Positions 1-11,087 of a stretch of DNA of 64,000 bases are shown here, one piece after another. Both the position numbers and the translations under genes were made by a program. A model generated the notes under the pieces. It was given only the letters and a program-made list of their open reading frames with translations, did not search any database and was not told the origin of the DNA. The stretch comes from Odontesthes bonariensis. Lineage: Eukaryota > Chordata > Actinopteri > Atheriniformes > Atherinopsidae. The stretch spans positions 19,180,227 to 19,244,226 of the forward strand of contig NC_134515.1 in the NCBI RefSeq assembly GCF_027942865.1, in the 5' to 3' direction. The number at the start of each line of letters is the position of its first letter. Position 1 is the stretch's first letter.

Positions 1-39
<39 letters not shown>
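1..39. repeat. (AC)n microsatellite
   Basis: Dinucleotide run at the window edge. The rest of 1-2112 holds no coding exon I can support; part of it must be the myl6 3' UTR (minus strand). Possible AATAAA signals on the minus strand lie at 591-596 and 672-677, but neither can be tied to the gene by eye. Confidence 0.8.
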
Positions 40-41
<2 letters not shown>

Positions 42-2112
42 AGCTCCACACTCCAATAGCTGTGGTGCCTAATGAGGGGAAATAGTTGTGACTGCTTGAG
101 AAGAAAATGAAGAAAAGGTCAGGAAGCCACTGAACAGCCTTTTGCAGCTCATGTGTCTGCGCCTCATCATTTTCTCATTTATCTCAGAAAAAAATTAATT
201 CAGAAAAAAAACCTAATAACCACAAATCCCCCAAAATAAATCAGCCTGGTGCTTCATACTTAAATATTTAAAAACATGTTGTAAACTGGGAGACCTTAAC
301 TTATCAAGCAACAATGGCATGATTTACTTTCCATTTGGCTTAGGTAAGCACAAAGAGTCGATCAGCATATATTCTTGTGTTGTACGCTACATCTTGGGAT
401 CTACCGGATGCCCGGAACACTGTGGATTCAAACATCAGCACTGCCCTCTTGTGGGAACAAGAGGCAGAACACCATAGACAGAAGAGAATATAAATCATTT
501 GCAAATCATTAAAACGCAACAGGATGTCTTTCACTGTATTCTTTGAAATCAAACCAACCACAAGCTTTCAGGAAAAAAAAGACAACAACATTTATTTAGA
601 TGTAGCAACAAAACTTGGGTACTCGTTTGAAATGTTTCAAACTCATGATAATATGGATTTAGATATGTCGATTTATTGCTAATTCAGGGACACTTCTATT
701 CAGCCAGAGCAAATCTTAGTCAATGATACAGCAAGTTACTTAAATCATAATGCTTAATATATATTAATGTCCTATTCAACATTGACATACTTTGTATTAA
801 CAGTTGCAGTGGATCCACTTGTATTGTCTTAAATGTGGCATTTTGCAAAGAATGCATGTGTGAAGACTCCTCGGTGAGTAGAAGTCATATGCATGGCCAG
901 ATCTTGTAGGGTCATATATGGTTACTTTGGGGGGGAATGTAAAGGCACTTCTTAAATTATAACTGTAGAACAAATCCATGGAGACGGTTTGGAAGGACTG
1001 GAAAAGCTAAATGCAAAAACAAAAAAACAAAAAACAAAAGTGGGATGCTCTTCATCTTCACCCGCTCATAACCATTCTGACCAGTTCTGCAAAAGAGACA
1101 TAAGAGACAAATGTGAGTTTTATGGTCAAACTGATGGGAGAGACCCGCTCCAAGTGCAGCATGTGGGGCTAAGGCCCACTCCTCTTCAAACTTTGGTGAG
1201 CCTTTGTGAGAGATGCTGCATTTGGAGACGGATCCCCTGCTCACCCAGATGACAGAAGAGGGTAAGTAGAAGAGAGTACTGAGAAAGAGGGTGAGATAAT
1301 TATTTCTATCTTCTATTCAGCCAAAGCAATTGGCCCTCTAAGATCCATGAAAGGTTGGTTAGAGAAGCTATCCCTCCTGTATGTGTTCCTCTAGCTGAGA
1401 AGCAGGGAAAAGGGGAGAAGATCAGGGGAGTTACAATCCGGCGAGCTACAAATTCATTTTCCATCAGTACAGAGGAGAAAAAATGTCAGCAAAAGAGCAA
1501 CTCAATGCAATTTTATGGTTAGTAGAAAAAGGGACTGGTCCACTCTCCCAAATCTGGTGGCTATACAACATGTAAAAATGTTTAAAAAGTGTCTATTCTG
1601 AACAGGTAAATGTAGCACTTCTGACACCAACATTAAAAAAAGCCAAGTTTAAAAGCACCAATAACATGCAAATGAAAATAGAAAAGCTGCCTGATAACCA
1701 CCACACCATACTCGACGATAACCACCAGGCTTTCCCTGAATGAGACCAGTCTCTTCCCTATGTGTCCACCATATCCCCATATAAACTGAGGGGAGTCATA
1801 GACACATGCAAAGGGGCATGCTGCAGCCAGGGGCCAAGGCAAAGGGCTGCAGGAGAGAGACAGAGCAGCAGGAGGCTACACATGGGTCAAGGCCTCAGGT
1901 CTGCAGCTGAGGGACACCGCCAGGCTTTCCCACAGACGCCTACAGGTCGAATGGACTTTGCACATTAGCACATTGTTCCCGTTTGCCAATTTGAATAATG
2001 CAACAAGAAACAGCTAGTGTCACAGGCCAAGTCGGGTGGATAATTCGGCAACTAAAATGCAGGAAAGCCTGGAGGTACCATCCCAAGTTTTACACAATGC
2101 CCGTACCGGCCC

Positions 2113-5100
2113 TCAGCCTGACATGATGTGGCGAACAAATGCTGCGGAGGAAGAACAGTTAACACATCGTCAGCACTTAACATTTAGTCATGACCTCAAA
2201 ACAAGCCTTTTAGGAGATGCCAACATTAAAGACATGCAGCACCCAGAAAGGCCACATTGTGGAATTTTTCCACGAGATAACTACTGTGTTACACAACAAA
2301 CAATTTCGTTGCATTTTCTGTGATCCATATCAAAAGTCTGTGTGTTCGGTCCTATTATGACACGCAGTCAGTCAGGGGAAACACTAAAGGAAATGAAAGA
2401 TAATCCGACACCTTACAAGGTGCATTTAATGCTCATTAATCATTGAAAAAGGGCTCACTTTGCAGAAAATGTCCTGTCATCCCATGGATGTCATCATCAC
2501 AGCTGCAGTGTCTCTGCAGAGGTCAGTGACTAGTTTTTCTTTCCAAGCACACCGAAGCAGACTTGTGTCTGCGCAGCCACGGCTGAGGATGCACTGACAT
2601 CTGATCTGATCACAACCACCGGTGATCATCTAAATAATTCATGGAACTGGTATCATAAAACAACTGACTTTCTCTGTGGATCAGAGGAAATGCAAATATT
2701 GCTGTAAGATGATGCAAAATTGTGAGAAAACTCTTTCAGGGGCTCCTTTTCACTGACACTGACAGCCTTTGGAGAAATAAGAGCTACTGAAAAATGAATA
2801 TTTGTATTTATAAAAAAATAAAAATAAATCCAAACTACATCCCCACTCGGACTGCTATTGGCAGCTATAATATTTCAAGTCAAAATGGCACACAGTGTCA
2901 TGCGTGACTGAGGATTCAATATCACCTTAAGACTGGGTGTGGTGATTACACTGTAAGGCCTTACTTCATTACATAACATTCACTGAGCAGATGCTTTTAT
3001 CCGAAGCGACAGCCGCCACAGGCCCAATTACAGACAGTTTTCAATCTTGACATTGTTCATTTCTTTTGCTCTCACCTTCGTAATTGATGCAGCCATTTGC
3101 ATCTTCGTGTCCCGCCAACAGCGTCTCCACTTCCTCCTCCGACATTTTCTCACCTGAAAATGAAGCATAAACAGACAAGATTTACATTACCAATACACAA
3201 CAGTGTGCAGAAGTCTTAAAGCAGCCCTCATTTCTTTACATTTTGCTTCCACAGTGTTCCATTATGTAATCTTTTAAAGTGGTCTTGAGCAAAACTTTAA
3301 TCTTTAAGTGGATTTTTCTTTGGACCTTGGCTGCCTTTTGCAGCAGCTAATGAAGAAGCTGCTGAAGACTCATTTGTCTAATTTAGCTTTTGTCAAATTG
3401 TGTCTCAATTTTCTTGTTTGATTGGCTTTTATTTCTCTGGTCTTGTTTAAAGCAATACAATGTAACTTCTCAAAAAGCCCATTATGGAGCTCCCCCTACA
3501 GGCTTGGAGGTAATGTACGGTTACACTGTCGTAAATACAACACCCTTTCGCTTTCACGTTTGTTGACGAACCGGCGTGGAGTCAGAAGGTGCAAGCTATG
3601 TCGTGAAGGTAAGAGTAATCAAATGTACCTGGGAGCGTGAGAGGGGTCTATTTGTTTTTGCGGTAGGTGTGCCAGAAAGCAAGTCGAAGTACTTCCGCTC
3701 AGCTCCCGGGCCGGTCCAGCAAAGTTACATAGCGCAGTTTTTCCAACTCAGACCCCCGAAGGGTATAGGAGACAGGCCAATTGTAATATTAAAACTCATT
3801 CTAGCCGCACAATTTTTTTTCAAGCTGTTATTATAAGGTAGAAATGTTACATAGTATTACTTTAATGTACAAATTATTTTTCATCGTATTGCTACAAAGT
3901 ACTTCATTTTTATCTTCATTGTTTTATGTTACTTACAACCGTGAAGCGCCTTCTTGAAAAGCGTTACATAAAAATCTCATTTTCAGTCCAGTCTTTGTAC
4001 CCAACCATTTTAATAAGGTTGTTTTTTTGTTTAGGAAGCTAAAATAACTGACCTATGAATCATTCAAGCATAAAAAAATAAAAAAATAAAAACACCAAAT
4101 TAGTGTTGTCACAACACATCACAGACAACTTGGCAAAAAAAACAAAAAAAACAACAACACATTTTCCTTGGACTATATGAAGAAAAGATGAGTGGCTCAA
4201 AACTTAGACTGAGTTACATAAATGTACATTCCGTTTTCAGCTTAAATCAATTTCTATCTAAAAGAGATAACAGTATTATCCTGGAAGTGAAAAAAAAAAT
4301 AAAAGTAATGTCAACATCAACTTTTCCTCCATATATCAATTAGAGGGAGATAATACTGTAACTTGCCTAGCGTGGTGAGGACGTGACGTAGTTCTGCTCC
4401 CATAACTGTGCCATTGCCCTCCTTGTCAAAGACGCGAAGTCCCTCCACGAAATCCTCCATGGAGCCCTGATCTTTGTTCTTTGCAATGGCCTGGAACATT
4501 GGCAGGAACTGCTCAAAGTCAAGCATCTTCATGTTCATCTCTGCAAAAACACAAGGAAATATAAATCTGTCAGTAAAGACGTCACCATAATCGGATCATT
4601 TGCATTAAAGGCACTGTGTAATAGTTGAGTTTGATTTTCTTGTCACCTTCAGCCTTGGGATTGCCCAGGACTTTGAGCACCTCTGCATTGACAGGATTTT
4701 GTCCCAGGGCCCGCATAACGTCGCCGCACTGGCTGTAGCTGATCTTGCCATCACCTGTCCGGTCGAACAGCAGGAATGCCTCCTTGAACTCTGCAGTATA
4801 CAAAAAAAAGAAAAAAAAAAAAAAAGAAGAAAGAAAGTGAAATCATGAAAAATCTAAAGATAAGATGACATGTATGGAGGAAAGATAAACAGATCGGATG
4901 TGAACTGGAAACAAAGGAGGGAAAACATGGACAAGCAGACAAGAAAAAGCTCAGCTTGTGACAAGTGAGTAAAGCTTACGGGTGTTTGCTGGAAAGGCGT
5001 CAGCTTTCTTCAACATGCAAAACTTATATTTTTAGTAGAAAATCCAAAGGAGTTTTCATTCACATAAACATCTCCATGTAAGTATCTACAGTGCAGTGTG

Positions 5101-7086
5101 GTGCAACCAATCCAAAAGAGATCTTGTTCTCTGCGTTCTGCTGGTTGACACCGTCTACACCCCTTCTGACTTCCTCAATTCGTCAAATTTGTTTGCGTTA
5201 GTAATCTTGTCAGGAAATACACAAACAACAACTTTGCTATGAGGACATCACATGCTCTGACAATGTTGCTGTAATTTCAATAAAGAACCATGAATTAAGT
5301 TCACAAATTCATCATCCTTCTCCCTCATTTTCTGTGTCCATACCTGTGTTTGCAAGACGGAAGTGTTCTACAGAAAGGACATGCACACAAAAATATTTGG
5401 TGCATCTACACAAATGCATAACAAATTACTTAACTCTCAATTTGACTGACACCAGTAGTCAAACGCTTTAAATACCTCTTAGAGATACACACGTCTTAAT
5501 TATTTCATCAGTTAAAATATTTTCTTTAAAAAGCTTCATCTGATACCACCACTGTGCAAACTTTAGCAAATTAATATTTTACATAATATATTCAGAAAGT
5601 CTTTGAGAGAACCAAGCTTTCAAAAGGAATCCAATTTCCAAACAGTATTTTGTTGCCCTTCATGTGGAGTAAAATGGGCTTTAACAAGTTTCAATGATTC
5701 AAAGATTGCTTCGATCCAACAACCCCTTCTGTTAAGATCAACAGAAAAGAAATGCTTTGATCTGATCAAGCAACCACAGAGACATGGAGTTGGATTACAC
5801 AATATCCGGGCGGCAGGGTGTTCCTAATGTTATGGGACTAAGTATTCACCAAAAAAGCACAGGCACTGTTGTGGAGTTTTTTCCTGTTCTGAGGAATGTG
5901 CCTCTTCCCTTCTGGCCTGTTAGCACTTTTCCCAACACCATATTTGGTATTAGAGGAGTGGAGGAAAGTAGGAGGAGAGTGAGAGTAGCTTTGGCCTATT
6001 ATGTCAGCGGTGATTAAACAAACCAGCCCTGGGACAAAAACCAACCACCAATTTATCCAGCACCAAAAATGGGCACACAGATGAGCTATTTGGACTATAT
6101 CGGCCAAAACAAGTTTATGACAATCTGACAGAAGCGGGATGTACACAGTCTGTCAAAACAAGACTAATGAGGACAGATGTGAGCTCAGAATACGTTTGTC
6201 TTTTAAAAAAAGAAAATGCCCACATTCAAAAACACAACAACTCACGTCAAGGCTGTTTAATACTTTAACGTTATGGACAATGGCTATTTTTGACGTACCA
6301 GACAACAGTGCAAAGCATGTCTCACTCGCATTTATAACAAGTTTGGCTCCAAAACTGACATGCAGATCACACCCTGCACACTCCGATCAGACATTGTTTT
6401 AGTGGAAGACGGACCCTCCTCACCGACTTACCATGAATTTGATCCAGGCTAAATTCAATCTGGAAATGACAAGCAGTGGCAAGAGGTAAAGTGATGAAAC
6501 AGTGCGGAAATAAAGACGGAAAATGTAGTCTAAAACCACGACTACTGCGACAGGCGAGTACAAAGCAAGGTGATAGCAGTGATACAGGGCAAAGTGCCAT
6601 CTGAGACCATCAAGAACGAAGGCATGCCAAACAAGCTGGATACAATGAAAATGTCAAAACACAACGATAAAAACAAACTTACCAAGGATTTGATCTTCCG
6701 AGAAGTCAGACTGTTCAAAAAGAAATTAGGCTAGATGAAAATGCTTCCTTTTGCTGAGCAAAAATACTTCGGGTTTACTTCGCTTAGATAGATATCTCAG
6801 AGTAGACAAAGTAACACATTCGGTGATGCTTAGTGTACTCTTGGTACTTTAGTGCCGTCAATTAGCTTATTGTGTGGCTGATCTTTTTTTTTTTTTTTTT
6901 TAACCTAGTGCAAGCTAATGCTAGCTTAACAAAAGTTGCACTTCCGCTTGGGACCAACGAGCCCATTCGGGTTTTAGGCGCATCTTAATACCTTTTCAAA
7001 AGTAAACATTTTTTCTTGAAAAAGAAACATTTAACTGCACAACTCTGTTACTGATATTAAGTCGAGAGAAACGAAAAACCCACCAT
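2113..7086 (-). CDS. myl6: Myosin essential light chain 6, six coding exons
   Basis: Smooth-muscle/non-muscle essential (alkali) light chain, which clamps the IQ helix of myosin heavy chain in the actomyosin motor. Coding exons in transcript order, by plus-strand coordinates: 7084-7086 (ATG only), 6683-6710, 4647-4790, 4367-4540, 3076-3153 and 2113-2141. They total 456 nt, or 151 aa plus stop, the length I recall for human MYL6. The internal exons of 28, 144, 174 and 78 nt match the remembered family structure. Visible motifs are [16 protein letters not shown] (about residues 12-27), DFEQFLP (66-72), the EF-hand [19 protein letters not shown] (95-113), [12 protein letters not shown] (131-142) and the ending AFVRHIMSG. 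All frames join without a break. Every junction is GT-AG except intron 4, which has a GC donor at 4366-4365. I saw no alternative penultimate exon (the mammalian ELVRMVLNG type) in 2142-3075. The 3' UTR end below 2113 was not located. Confidence 0.95.
2968..3013 (-). repeat. Teleost SINE/LINE 3' tail fragment
   Basis: Read on the minus strand this is close to the widespread fish repeat core 'gtcgctttggataaaagcgtctgct', followed by a TGTAATG-like tail. It lies in myl6 intron 5. Only the tail is recognisable, so the family (V-SINE-like or L2/CR1 3' end) is not assigned. Confidence 0.55.
3447..3865. mobile_element. TTAA-flanked MITE in myl6 intron 4
   Basis: The element occupies 3451-3861 (411 bp) and is flanked on both sides by TTAA (3447-3450 and 3862-3865). 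The left end reads AGCAATACAATGTAACTTCT. The reverse complement of the right end reads AGTAATACTATGTAACATTT. These are imperfect terminal inverted repeats of about 20 bp. A TTAA duplication is typical of piggyBac and Kolobok transposons, and I cannot decide between them. There is no coding capacity. The interior is more GC-rich than the intron around it. It lies between myl6 exons 4 and 5 and leaves all splice sites intact. Confidence 0.75.
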
Positions 7087-7260
7087 TTCTGTGTTGGCTG
7101 AGGTGTGTCCGAGGAGAAGGCAAACCCAAGAATGTGACGGCACGAATAGAAGGCTGAAAAAACCCTCGTATTGCTGCGTCATGACGCATAGGACGTACGG
7201 CCCGACGTCGCGGCGGTGGGACTTGCAGAGTAGTCGCACTCCATATATAGAAACAAAGCC
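7084..7260 (-). promoter_or_regulatory. myl6: myl6 proximal promoter and 5' UTR exon
   Basis: On the minus strand, a TATA-like box CTATATATGG (plus-strand 7241-7250) lies about 30 bp before an inferred start near 7215. A leader of about 130 nt follows and ends at ATG 7086-7084, which abuts a donor (ATG|GTGGGT). The box is one base from an SRF CArG site (CC then six A/T then GG), which would fit a contractile gene. That link is inference. The leader region is CpG-rich compared with its surroundings and holds the perfect 14-bp palindrome TGCGTCATGACGCA at 7175-7188, made of two ATF/AP-1-like half-sites. The start site is inferred from spacing only. Confidence 0.6.
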
Positions 7261-9380
7261 GAAGGTGTGGTTTGTGTTTCATATGGCAGGATTTACAGAC
7301 CTTGAAATGTTCTATTATTACTTTTCTTTTACATGGCAACAAAGTCCAGACCCCCTGTCCTGAGGACAGGCAGGTCATTGAAAAGAAACACTTCATATTT
7401 TGCAGCACTCAGATAGGGGACCATCCTTCACCAAGAAGCTAGTAAAGATTCTGTGAAAGGTGGTTGACAGTAACATCAGAGACTTGGACTTCGAATGCTG
7501 ACTAGCTGTGCTGTACAAGTACAGCCACCCGTTTTATGCTAACATGGTAAGGGTCCAAGGATTCTCTGCCTTCCTCCTCATGATCAATAAGGTGTCAGCC
7601 TCAATAGTCAAATGGTCTGAGAGAGGATCAGCAAGCTCCTTTAGTGTCTGGACTTACCTTTGAGCTTGAGCATTATCCCCTTATATAGTCAGAGCAACAA
7701 ACCGAGACTCCCCATCAACAGCTCAGATGAAAAAATATATGATCGCCCAAACTAGGGAGGTGCTGCAATACTGGTCATGTGATCCAAAGATTAAGGGTAT
7801 AGAGGTCAGGCTAGGAAAGATGTAAAGGGCGGTTAATGTGATGGTTTGGAGGGGAACAGCATGGGCAAGATGGGAGCAAGTAAAGCAAAAAGTCTCATGG
7901 ACTGCATCACAGGAGCCAGTGAATGAAGGGCCATTAAATTGAATACCTAAAGAAGCAGAGGTAACTTCAAGGTGGCTGTTGTGGTGGATCATGAGAGCAG
8001 ATCCTGTGGTAGCGTTTAACTACCTGGACACAAGAAAGAGCTGGATCACATCTGGGTCACCTGGATGATGTCTGATGTTTAAAGACCCAAAACACTTCAT
8101 AACCCAAAGATAATAACCGATGGTGTCTTCATATATATCAACATGTCAAATGAGGCAGAATAGGTGGGTAAAAACTTGTATCAAATTATTTTTAGAAAGT
8201 TGAATTATGTGTCCAAAACAAGGCTAATTTACATGTATTAAACATGTTTGCAGGAATATTTAATGTTAATTAAGTTCTACATAATATCAGTTACATTTAA
8301 GTAGACTGCTGTTTTTTTTTTTTTTTTTAAAGTGTGTTCTCAAAGAGGATTATTTTCACAGTGTTTTAAGACATGTTTGGCCCTTTGCAGTGTGTGTCTG
8401 ACTTTAATGATTTTGACCCAAAATGAATGCAAGATTGTGCTCCAGCTTTATGTTAAGGATGTGCGCATCTGGACATGCAGGAATGACAGATTACTTGAGG
8501 CCAGTGATATCATGGACTGAAGCCGGATCTCTTAACTGGTGAAATTACTGTCTTTGCCCAGAAGGAGGTCTGGCTTCATGTCATCTGTGATGTGTGAAGA
8601 GAAGTGGCCCACATATTCTCACAGGCTAAATGGGTCTGTCTCACTCCTTAAAACCATGCAAATGCATGCAGTGTAATATTTAAAGCTCATGAAGGTGGCA
8701 GCAAAGCTACTAAAAAGATACTAAACGAGCTAAGACACTGCAAACTCCAATGTGGGGCATCCATTAATTGGTGATACAAATTTGACTTTATCAAATTTTT
8801 ACTTTAAAGTGTTGATCTGAGTAGCATATGCCTGTCTTTGACCTGATGACACTGTGATGATTTGGACTAATGATGATTTGCCACAATGGTCACAGTGCAT
8901 TCTGCACGAAGATTATTGTGCTGAAATGTTGAATTTGATATCAAAAACATGTTTAAAAGATGAGACTGAGGCATGTTGCTGTAACTATGGAGCATCACCT
9001 CTTATTCAACAGTTTGGGAACCGAGGAGACAAATTGTTGTAGTTTTAAAAGCGAAATGTTTTACCATCCTTGTGTGACGTAACGTTTCAGTTGCTCAGTT
9101 GTTTGGGGCCTCTGTGGTTTCCTTTCCTTTCTTTTTTTTTCTTTTTCTTTTTAAACTGTGTTCTAAAAAGCCAACTAATAAGGCCACGGGACAGTTTACC
9201 ACCATACAGAATCATATCTCTTTTCATGCAGGTCTGGGTGTGGGTATGAAAAGGCTTATGCAGGATTAGTTCTTCAACTTTTTGCTTGTGTACAGTGGTA
9301 TCTCCAGACTTCAATCTTCTCATAATATTGCACCATTGATGATGAAATCCTAAATTCTTTTCAGGTGTTTACTGAGAAAA
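7261..9380. other. Non-coding stretch between the two myl6 first exons
   Basis: No gene seen. If the long myl6 isoform exists this is part of its first intron. Poly-T tracts lie at about 8313-8328 and 9128-9152. The block 7430-8060 has slightly more even composition than its neighbours, but I could not tie it to any family. Confidence 0.5.
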
Positions 9381-10376
9381 TTTAACGGAGGCACTGATTG
9401 CCACACAGTCACACAATCAGAGAGTGGTGGACCCCTCCTATCTGTACATAGACATAGAGGGGTCATCAGGGACTTTGTCAGCTGGTGTGAACTGAACCAC
9501 CTTTGCATCAAAGCTTGCAAGACGAAGGAGCTGGTGATTGACTTTCGCAAAAAGGCACCTCACCTCACGCCGGAGAACATCCAGGGATGAGACATTGAAA
9601 CTGTGGCGGACTACAAATACCTGGGTGCTCACCTCAATAACAAACTCGACTGATACACAAATTCTGATGCACTTTACAAGAAGGGCCTCAGCCGTCTTCA
9701 TCTGCTAAGGGGACCGAGGTCCTTCGGAGTGAACAGGAGTCTCTTAAGGACTTTTTATGACACTGTGGTTGCGATCTTTTATGGTGTTGCCTGCTGGAGC
9801 AGTGGAATGGCAGAAAGGGACAGGAGGAAACTCAATAAGCTGATTAAGAGGGCTCACTCTGTCCAGGACTGCCCTCTGGACCCCAATGAGCAGGTGGGTG
9901 AGGAGAGGATGTTATCTAAGCTAAAATCTATCAGGAAAAACACATCCCACCCCCTGCATGTGACGGTACGGGCTCTGAGCAGCTCATTCAGCAACAGACT
10001 TTTACTCCTGCAGTGTAGGAAGGAACAGCACCGCAGGTCATTCATACCGGCAGCTGTCAGGCTCCATAACACCACACGAGTGCATTCACTCATCACTCAT
10101 CACCACTGCTACTTACTATTTCAACTGCATCTTTCCATTTTTATATGTTGTATATATTATTTTATATACATATATATGTATATGATATGCCATTTTGCAT
10201 CTTGTACATACCTTCTTGTATTTGTTCATTTATTTTTGTGTATATTCCTTCATCACAGAGTTCTGGAACGTACAATTTTCTCACTCGTGGCATAACAAAG
10301 GTTATTCTATTCTATTCTATTCTATTCTATTCTATTCTATTCTATTCTATTCTATTCTATTCTATTCTATTCTATA
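9380..10376 (+). mobile_element. Decayed L2-like non-LTR retrotransposon, 3' fragment
   Basis: The conceptual translation shows the C-terminal half of a fish L2/CR1-type reverse transcriptase: DFVSWCELNHL, TKELVIDFRKK, ADYKYLGAHLNNKLD, LRTFYDTVVAIFYGVACW, HPLHVTVRALSSSFSNRLL and HRRSFIPAAVRLHN. In-frame TGA codons occur (for example in GACTGATAC, where a Trp codon is expected) and there is no 5' half, so this is a dead, 5'-truncated copy. It ends in a 3' UTR and the (TTCTA)n tail typical of these elements. The open frame 9729-10295 within it is transposon remnant, not a host gene. It sits between the two myl6 promoters in opposite orientation. Confidence 0.85.
10302..10375. repeat. (TTCTA)n microsatellite at LINE 3' end
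   Basis: About fourteen uninterrupted TTCTA units directly after 'cataacaaaggttat'. In fish L2-type elements such arrays are the 3' tail, so this belongs to the LINE fragment. Confidence 0.9.
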
Positions 10377-10910
10377 TTTTGAAAAATGAAGCAAGTAAAA
10401 TCTCAACATTTTTCATCTAGTGAAAACCAGTTGTGTACTTTGGACTTGGACTTCTAATTGTGTTATTTTAATTTTTGTTCAAATGACTGGTTAGTTGGTC
10501 ACAGGGAGCAGGCTATTCATTTGTTTGACCTTTCTAAGGAGAGAACTAGCTCACACTGTGGCAGGAAAAAGCCTCTCTCTCTCTAAGGAGGTCACAGACT
10601 GACTGACAACCAGCATTCAGTGCCCCATTTCTCTGCTAAACTTAGATTTGCTCTGAATCCAAATTCATATGTTAGAAATAATAGAGAAAGCTTCCTTATA
10701 GATAGTAACCTGGAAAAACACCATTTTATGTTTTAATGCTATTGAATATCACAACTGATGAAGTTTAACATATTATGTTTGAATTAGAAGTTATACTTGT
10801 GCATGAAATAAGGCTGGATAGATAGAACAAAGAATATATTAAAAGTCATAATTAATGAATGCCCCACAGACAGGTAGCCACAAACAATATACTTCAGTTA
10901 ACCTACTCAC

Positions 10911-11087
10911 CTCCAAAGTGCTGGGGTCAAATGGTAAATCTGAAGGACGAAGCATCCTTGGCTTCTGCTCTGGAATTGGTTTAGGAGCTGCAAGAGCTGC
11001 AGGCAGGCAGGGATATGGGGGACCCAATCTGGGTTGGGTCACTGGTGAAGGAGACTTCTTAATGGAGGGTTCTCTTTTAGGAGCCAT
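10911..11087 (-). CDS. myl6: Alternative long-isoform first coding exon of myl6 (59-aa N-terminal extension)
   Basis: Open from ATG 11087-11085 to a strong donor (GAG|GTGAGT; last exon base 10911): 177 nt, 59 codons, ending in phase 0. The peptide starts MAPKREPSIKK, continues rich in Pro, Ala and Lys (AALAAPKPIPEQKP), and ends LPFDPSTLE. This is the layout of long essential light chains: a MAPKK-type start, a Pro/Ala/Lys tail that contacts actin, then a short linker. Joined to myl6 exon 2 (SDFSEDQIL) the frame is kept, and FDPSTLE-SDF lines up without gaps with the FDPKSVK-IDF stretch I recall in MYL4. No second light-chain body lies between 7.3 and 10.9 kb, so the exon most likely serves myl6 from a promoter about 4 kb upstream, as in MYL1. 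It could instead be a relic of a myl6b-like tandem gene. An in-frame upstream ATG exists at 11156. Confidence 0.7.

Noticed and set aside
2142-3075. Mammal-like alternative penultimate myl6 exon (ELVRMVLNG ending)
   Set aside because: No matching codons with an acceptor and donor were found in this intron. Only the AFVRHIMSG exon is supported.
7430-8060. Possible pseudogene or transposon between the myl6 promoters
   Set aside because: It looks slightly ORF-like in patches, but no continuous frame, terminal repeats or family motif could be identified.
9729-10295. 188-codon plus-strand open frame as a host gene
   Set aside because: It reads as the C-terminal reverse-transcriptase part and 3' UTR of an L2-like LINE (ACWSSG, LNKLIKRAHSV, SFIPAAVRLHN) and ends just before the TTCTA tail. 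Neighbouring frames carry the upstream RT residues with stops.
10302-10375. Tandem TTCTA array as CRISPR-like or coding repeat
   Set aside because: Five-base units with no spacers in a vertebrate genome. It is the LINE tail microsatellite.
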